The notes beneath the pieces were generated by a model that was given only the letters and a program-made list of their open reading frames with translations, searched no databases and was not told the origin of the DNA. A stretch of DNA of 64,000 nucleotides from Zhengitettix transpicula (Eukaryota > Arthropoda > Insecta > Orthoptera > Tetrigidae). Positions 58,662 through 64,000 of this stretch are shown here, one piece after another (the first letter of the stretch is position 1; each line of letters begins with the position of its first letter). The DNA lies in the NCBI GenBank assembly GCA_037074705.1, contig CM073593.1, positions 100,897,738 to 100,961,737 of the forward strand, given 5' to 3'. The position numbers and the translations under genes were made by a program.

Positions 58662-59491
58662 GATTTAAACATTTCTGACTAATTAAAGGATGTTTTATTA
58701 TCAATGTATCTTTTAAGTTGTGACGAATTAATTTACTGCTAGTAGTAATAATTGTAGTGATAAGATTAGATTATTGCCAAAAGTATTGATGTTAAATTAA
58801 ACACACGCCGCTTAAGGAAGATCCTTAGAAACAACGGCTTCTACGAATAGTTGTCTTAAGACGACTGATGGCCGTTTTTAATCAATAAGAACCGCTTCAA
58901 CGGTTTAAAGTTTCATTGATATCGATACGACCGTTGTCTTGCGAAAAATGAACTAATTAAAGATTTTTAATAATAATAATTATCTAAAATATTCATCAGT
59001 TTCAAAAAAAAGTATTTATGTATTGGCCATAAGTCAGAAAGAAAATTAATAGGTCCGTTGTTAAAATAAATTCCAACTTTTCTTAAATTTGACGGAAGCA
59101 CCAAAATCTTTTAATTTCACATTAAATAATTAAATTGACCATCAATCAGAAAATTATTATATTTCCACAACGCTTCGATCCTAATTTTTAACGTCATCAG
59201 GAGACGTTTAGGACTTGGAATATTTTTTTTTATATATATCAATTTTTTTGAGCAGTTATTAATGGAATAACTTTTTAATGTATAAATGTTATTTGTTAAT
59301 AATTATAATTATCTGAAATATTCACAAATTTCTAAAAAGTTGGTCATAAGTCAGAAAAAAAATTAATAAGGCAATTAATAAAGTGATTTTTCTTATTATC
59401 TTAATTTTGACGGAAGTACCAATTTACAATAAATAAATAAATAAATAAAAAATAATTTGACCATCAGTCAGAAAAAAATTAATAACATTTC

Positions 59492-59525
59492 ACAACGCTT
59501 CGTCCCTAATTTATAACTTCATCAG
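59492..59525 (-). ncRNA. Hammerhead-like motif, array unit (one of six on this strand)
   Basis: CUGAUGA, AGUUAUAAAUUAGGGAC, GAAGCGUU. The same motif recurs at about 59942, 60387, 60822, 61267 and 61701. The AGAACUUCAUCAGG variants (59942, 61267, 61701) restore a better stem than UAUAACUUC. A15.1 is G in all, a shared change. Confidence 0.45.
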
Positions 59526-59632
59526 GAGTAGTTTAGGACTTGGAGTAAAATTTATTTATATTTTAGCAGATATTAATGGAAGAACTTTGCTCTGTATAAA
59601 TGTTATTTATAACACCCAAAGGTCTTAAATTG

Positions 59633-59670
59633 CTCCTGATGAAGCTCTAAGTTAGGGTCGAAGCGTTGTG
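59633..59670 (+). ncRNA. Hammerhead-like motif, array unit (one of three on this strand)
   Basis: CUGAUGA, stem GCUC/GGGU region around UAAGUUA, GAAGCGUU, then GUGUGU. Repeated at about 60531 and 61408. It is in sense orientation in the intron of the right-hand gene. Confidence 0.45.
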
Positions 59671-62647
59671 TGTATTTATATTAATTTTTTTTATGACTGA
59701 TTATTTATTGTAAAAACAAAGATTTTTAATAGTAATAATTATCTGAAATATTCATAAATTTCTAAAAAGTAAATATTTTGGACATAAGGCAGGAAAAAAA
59801 TTAATAAGGTAATTGAGAAAGTGATTGTCAACGTTTTCTTATTTTCTTAAATTTGACGGAAGTACCAAAATATTGAACTTTAAAATAAATAAATAAATAA
59901 AAGATAAAGTGACTATCAATCAGAAAAAACTTAATATAACTTCACAACGCTTCGTCCCTAATTTAGAACTTCATCAGGAGTAGTTTAGGACTTGGAGTAT
60001 TTATATTTTAGCAGATATTAATGGAAGAACTTTGCAGTGTATAAATGTTATTTATAACACCCCCAAGGTCTTAAATTGCTTACTGTTTTAATTTAAATTA
60101 ATTAAATCTAAGTTAGGGTCGAAGCGTTGTGTATATTTATATTTAAGTTTTTTTCTGACTGATGATCAATTTATTTATTATAAAATTAATGATTTTTAAT
60201 AATTATAATTATCTGAAATATTCACAAATTTCTAAAAAGTTGATCATAAGTCAGAAAAAAAATTAATATGGCAATTAATAAAGTGATTTTTCTTATTATC
60301 TTAATTTTGACGGAAGTACCAATTTACAATAAATAAATAAATAAAATATAATTTGACCATCAGTCAGAAAAAAATTAATAACATTTCACAACGCTTCGTC
60401 CCTAATTTATAACTTCATCAGGAGTAGTTTAGGACTTGGAGTAAAATTTATTTATATTTTAGCAGATATTAATGGAAGAACTTTGCTCTGTATAAATGTT
60501 ATTTATAACACCCAAAGGTCTTAAATTGCTCCTGATGAAGCTCTAAGTTAGGGTCGAAGCGTTGTGTGTATTTATATTAAAATTTTTTCTGACTGATTAT
60601 TTATTGTAAAATTAAAGATTTTTAATAGTAATAATTATCTGAAATATTAATAAATTTCTAAAAAGTAAATATTTTGGACGTAAGTCAGGAAAAAAAATTA
60701 ATAAGGCAATTGATAAAGTTATTGTCAACGTTTTCCTTAAATTTGACGGAAGTAACAATTTACAATAAATAAATAAATAAAAAATAAATTGACCAGCATT
60801 CAGAAAAAACTTAATATAACTTCACAACGATTCGTCCCTAAATTAGAACTATATCAGGAGTAGTTTAGGACTTGGAGTATTTATATTTTAGCAGATATTA
60901 ATGGAAGAACTTTTCAATGTATAAATGTTATTTATAACACCCCCAAGGTCTTAAATTTCTTACTGTTTCAATTTAAATTAATTAAAACTAAGTTAGGGTC
61001 GAAGCGTTGTGTATATTTATATTTAAGTTTTTTTCTGACTGATGATCAATTTATTTATTATAAAATTAAAGATTTTTAATAATTATAATTATCTGAAATA
61101 TTCACAATTTTCTAAAACGTTGGTCATAAGTCAGAAAAAAAATTAATAAGGCAATTGATAAAGTGATTTTTCTTATTATCTTAATTTTAACGGAAGTACC
61201 AATTTACAATAAATAAATAAATAAAAAATAATTTGACCATCAGTCAGAAAAAAATTAATAACATTTCATAACGCTTCGTCCCTAATTTAGAACTTCATCA
61301 GGAGTAGTTTAGGACTTGGAGTAAAATTTATTTATATTTTAGCAGATATTAATGGAAGAACTGTGCTCTGTATAAATGTTATTTATAACACCCAAAGGTC
61401 TTAAATTGCTCCTGATGAAGCTCTAAGTTAGGGTCGAAGCGTTGTGTGTATTTATATTAATTTTTTTTCTGACTGATTATTTATTGTAAAATTAAAGATT
61501 TTTAATAGTAATAATTATCTGAAATATTGATAAATTTCTAAAAAGTAAATATTTTGGACGTAAGTCAGGAAAAAATTTAATAAGGCAATTGATAAAGTTA
61601 TTGTCAACGTTTTCCTTAAATTTGACGGAAGTACCAATTTACAATAAATAAATAAATAAAAAATAAATTGACCAGCAGTCAGAAAAAAATTAATAACATT
61701 TCACAACGCTTCGTCTCTAATTTAGAACTTCATCAGGAGTAGTTTAGGACTTGGAGTATTTATATTTTAGCAGATATTAATGGAAGAACTTTGCAACGTA
61801 TAAATGTTATTTATAACGCCCCCTAATGCTAAATTGCTCCAACGTACACCTGATGAAGGTCTAAGTATTTATATTAATTTTTTTTCTGACTGAAGATCAA
61901 TTTATTTGTTGTAAAATTAAAGATTTTGATACGTGCGTCACATTTTAACCCAATATATACTAAAAATTAATTATAATAAATTTCCTGATAAAATTACGGT
62001 TTTATATATATAAATATTGAAGGAATGACGTTAACTGTTACTACATTTTGTGCCAAAGTGTGGTGTTTCCATGGGGAAAATTTTCCCTTCCGGTCGATAC
62101 AAATACGTTTACCTTACCTCGCCTTACTCTGTCCGTTGCATATTCATAGTGTCCACTAAATTTGCAAGTGATTAGTCACGCGAGGATCGTACGATTCTAC
62201 TCAGTGTTAAGTTACCAATTGCAGTAGTTAATTGAGCTTGAACCATCGAGGCTAACTTACAGATAACAGTTTTCACTATGGAGAAAACAGTCAAAGTGGA
62301 ATTGAGGGTTTCAGCTCCGGCCACAAAATAATAATGATAATTAATCATCTCCTAGTAATATTTTGGTTTTAATCTTACCAACTATATTGGTCTTATTTCA
62401 AGTATAACTGACTACAAGGATGTAGTTTTTTAAATTAAAATTATAACAGAAAACCAATATTAGAAAAATCAGATAATTAATTTACTTGTTTCAATAAACA
62501 TTTCCAAATTGGTTCTTTAGGGTCAACATAAACATCGATTTGTTTAGTCTCAACATAAAAAATAATATGGTTAATTTTTATCACCATTTACATTACGCAA
62601 TTGTTGGTATTTACGCGGCCAACCAATCAGTGAATACTATTAATTAA

Positions 62648-62790
62648 TGAATAAGAAAGATAGCATATTCAGATAAAAAAGGCTAAGATAAATAACACAC
62701 AACATTTCTGGGATCCTTGTTCCTTTCGTCAGGTACTAAGAAGAGCCTAGAGCGACACAACTGCACTTGTCGCAACTCAAAAGTCTTTTT
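62648..62790 (-). repeat. Rep-G copy
   Basis: ATGAATAAGAAAGATAGC, core at 62695-62736 (CUGACGA ... GAAAUGUU) and AGCCTAGAGCGACACAACTG. It lies in the intron of the right-hand gene, antisense to it. Confidence 0.82.
62695..62736 (-). ncRNA. Rep-G hammerhead-like motif
   Basis: CUGACGA ... GAAAUGUU, with stem I GUAC/GUGU (two Watson-Crick and two G-U pairs) in register. Confidence 0.35.
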
Positions 62791-63738
62791 TAATATGGTT
62801 AAATTTGAACCTCAAGCTCTAAGTTGCAAAGTTTTTACTTTTAATTGGATTTATAAACTGTGGTTATTTTTACCTTTATATTTTATCTGAAGTTTGATAA
62901 CATGAATAAGGAAGAACACGTTACTAAACGAAAATATCCAAATCAATGACGTTTCGTCCTTCATTTGTAACATTTGTCAACAGGCAAACATAAGATTTGA
63001 GAATAAATGAGAACTTGGTAATTAATTGGTTTGATAAAAATTTGATCCATGTTGTTGAATTTTAGTATTCTTAAAAAAGTGAAATATATATATATAATTA
63101 ACATGTTTAAAAAAATTTGTTACATTAAAATTAATTATAAAATAAATTAAAATGTACAATCAAATTTTATAAATTTCAAAGCTATTTAATTATTAGTTTA
63201 CAAAAATAATTAATGAATATTCTCAACATCTTAAATTAAGTCGAAAATTACGGACCCAATACCGCGTAAAATTAATTAATTTCTTCCTGATAAATGTAAA
63301 TTTTCTTCTCAAGACGATCTACGGAAAATTAATTAAAGGAAGAATTTTGCAATGTATAAATATTATTAGTAACAATCCCCAGTCTTAAACTGTCCCAATG
63401 TATACCTGATGATGTTCTAAATTAGGGATGGAGCGTTGTGGAATTATATTAATTTCTTTATGACCGATGCTCAATTTATATATTTATTTCGAATTTAAAG
63501 ATTTTAAATTAAATTTTAACCCCAAGTTGCTGGATGGTCGTTTTGTATCGCCAAGGAGCAGTATTTATACTATTCAATTTTGATTAGTAATATTTGGATT
63601 AGAAAATTACCGATTGAGTATTTGAGTTAAGAAATGTAAATACATGATTATCGAACTTGTTAAAGGCGTGGGTTACAAAACGAATATATATATTAATTCA
63701 TAAATTCTGTACACAACTTATAAAGTTACTTGTTTCAG

Positions 63739-63848
63739 TGCCATCCATATGTCGTAGTCCTCCTAAGGACGTAAATACGATTCCAAGTGATGGTGGTGAA
63801 GATAAGAATTCGAAACCGTGGTGGAGATCAAAGGCAGCCCATTTGCAA
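63739..63848 (+). CDS. Unrecognised basic protein, exon 2 (gene continues off the window)
   Basis: The acceptor ACTTGTTTCAG ends at 63738 and a strong donor GTACGTAG starts at 63849. The leftover G of exon 1 plus TG makes V, then 36 codons read open: PSICRSPPKDVNT, SDGGEDKNSKPWWRSKAAHLQ (last residues shown without joins). The exon ends in phase 0 and the frame closes soon after the donor, as expected for a real exon end. The content is polar, with an acidic patch (GGEDK) followed by a PWWRSK motif. No domain is recognised. At least one further exon must lie right of the window. Confidence 0.55.
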
Positions 63849-64000
63849 GTACGTAGTTTATAATACAGTAGGGTAAACCTAGAGAGTAAACCAGAAAGTT
63901 AAAAACCGTTCGTTATGGTTTTGAAAATATATAATGTTTACATAAAGAGAAAGAAAAAATTGAAATTCCGTATAATTGAGGTGATATATATATATAAAAA

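Larger units (their letters stand above)
58960..61950. repeat. Tandem array of alternating 426 and 455-469 bp units with hammerhead-like motifs
   Basis: The phrase GATTTTTAAT before AATTATCTGAAATATT recurs at about 59296, 59722, 60191, 60617, 61071 and 61497, so steps alternate (426, 469, 426, 454, 426) and the higher-order period is about 880-895 bp. Each unit has TTTGACGGAAGTACCA, an AAATAAATAAATAA run, the minus-strand motif CACAACGCTTCGTCCCTAA ... CATCAGGAG and then GCAGATATTAATGGAAGAAC. One unit type also keeps a plus-strand motif CTCCTGATGAAGCTC ... GGGTCGAAGCGTTGTG. In the other type the first half of that motif is replaced by TTACTGTTTTAATTTAAATT. Confidence 0.9.
58200..63738 (+). other. 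5.5 kb intron of the right-hand gene
   Basis: Phase-1 intron predicted from donor GTAATA and acceptor TTGTTTCAG. It holds a sense-strand hammerhead-like motif (58608-58661), the whole 426/455-469 bp tandem array (58960-61950), a Rep-G copy (62648-62790) and an AT-rich stretch with no recognised gene (62790-63738). Confidence 0.5.

Overview
This is animal nuclear DNA, most likely from an insect with a large, repeat-rich, AT-rich genome. The basis is spliced genes with GT/AG introns of 5-12 kb, an insect-type giant leucine-rich-repeat (LRR) gene, a mariner element, tRNA-derived SINEs and long microsatellites. No bacterial or organellar genes are seen. The order of insect cannot be fixed from the sequence alone.

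Two genes are supported. (1) A minus-strand gene whose main coding exon (26901-23634) carries a signal peptide and about 41 LRRs. It splices in frame over a 12.2 kb intron to an exon (11401-11109) with an LRR C-terminal cap and the first half of a fibronectin type III domain. It resembles the extracellular matrix protein Artichoke. Its 3' exons were not found and probably lie left of the window; its promoter and 5' exon lie somewhere right of 26936. (2) A plus-strand gene starting near the right end: exon 1 (58037-58199) and exon 2 (63739-63848) join in frame across a 5.5 kb intron. The product is short, basic, probably disordered and unrecognised, and the gene continues past the window.

The rest is mostly mobile and tandem repeats. 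1-11 kb: a 22-bp minisatellite, SINEs and copies of a poly-A-tailed repeat (Rep-A). 11.4-23.6 kb (intron of gene 1): a 144-bp tandem, diverged Rep-D tandem copies, and GCCCGGCGTTGC-headed elements (Rep-B, Rep-C). 27-33 kb: a complete but dead mariner plus Penelope-like relics. 33.9-35.8 kb: a TA array with a probable solo LTR. 36-42 kb: Rep-A tandems and Rep-B/C. 42.9-50 kb: mostly unique DNA with a 0.7 kb TTC tract and a LINE relic. 50.5-57.7 kb: two copies of a composite foldback element and a 530-560 bp tandem array. 58.2-63.7 kb (intron of gene 2): a 3 kb array of alternating 426/455-469 bp units.

The most striking shared signal is a short motif repeated some 30 times on both strands: CUGANGA, a small hairpin, then GAAACGU[C/U]. 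This is the catalytic-core layout of minimal type I hammerhead ribozymes, of the kind known from Penelope-like retroelements and some satellite DNAs. It occurs once or twice per unit in both large tandem arrays, and in sense orientation inside introns of both genes. Most copies are visibly decayed; a few keep nearly the whole core.
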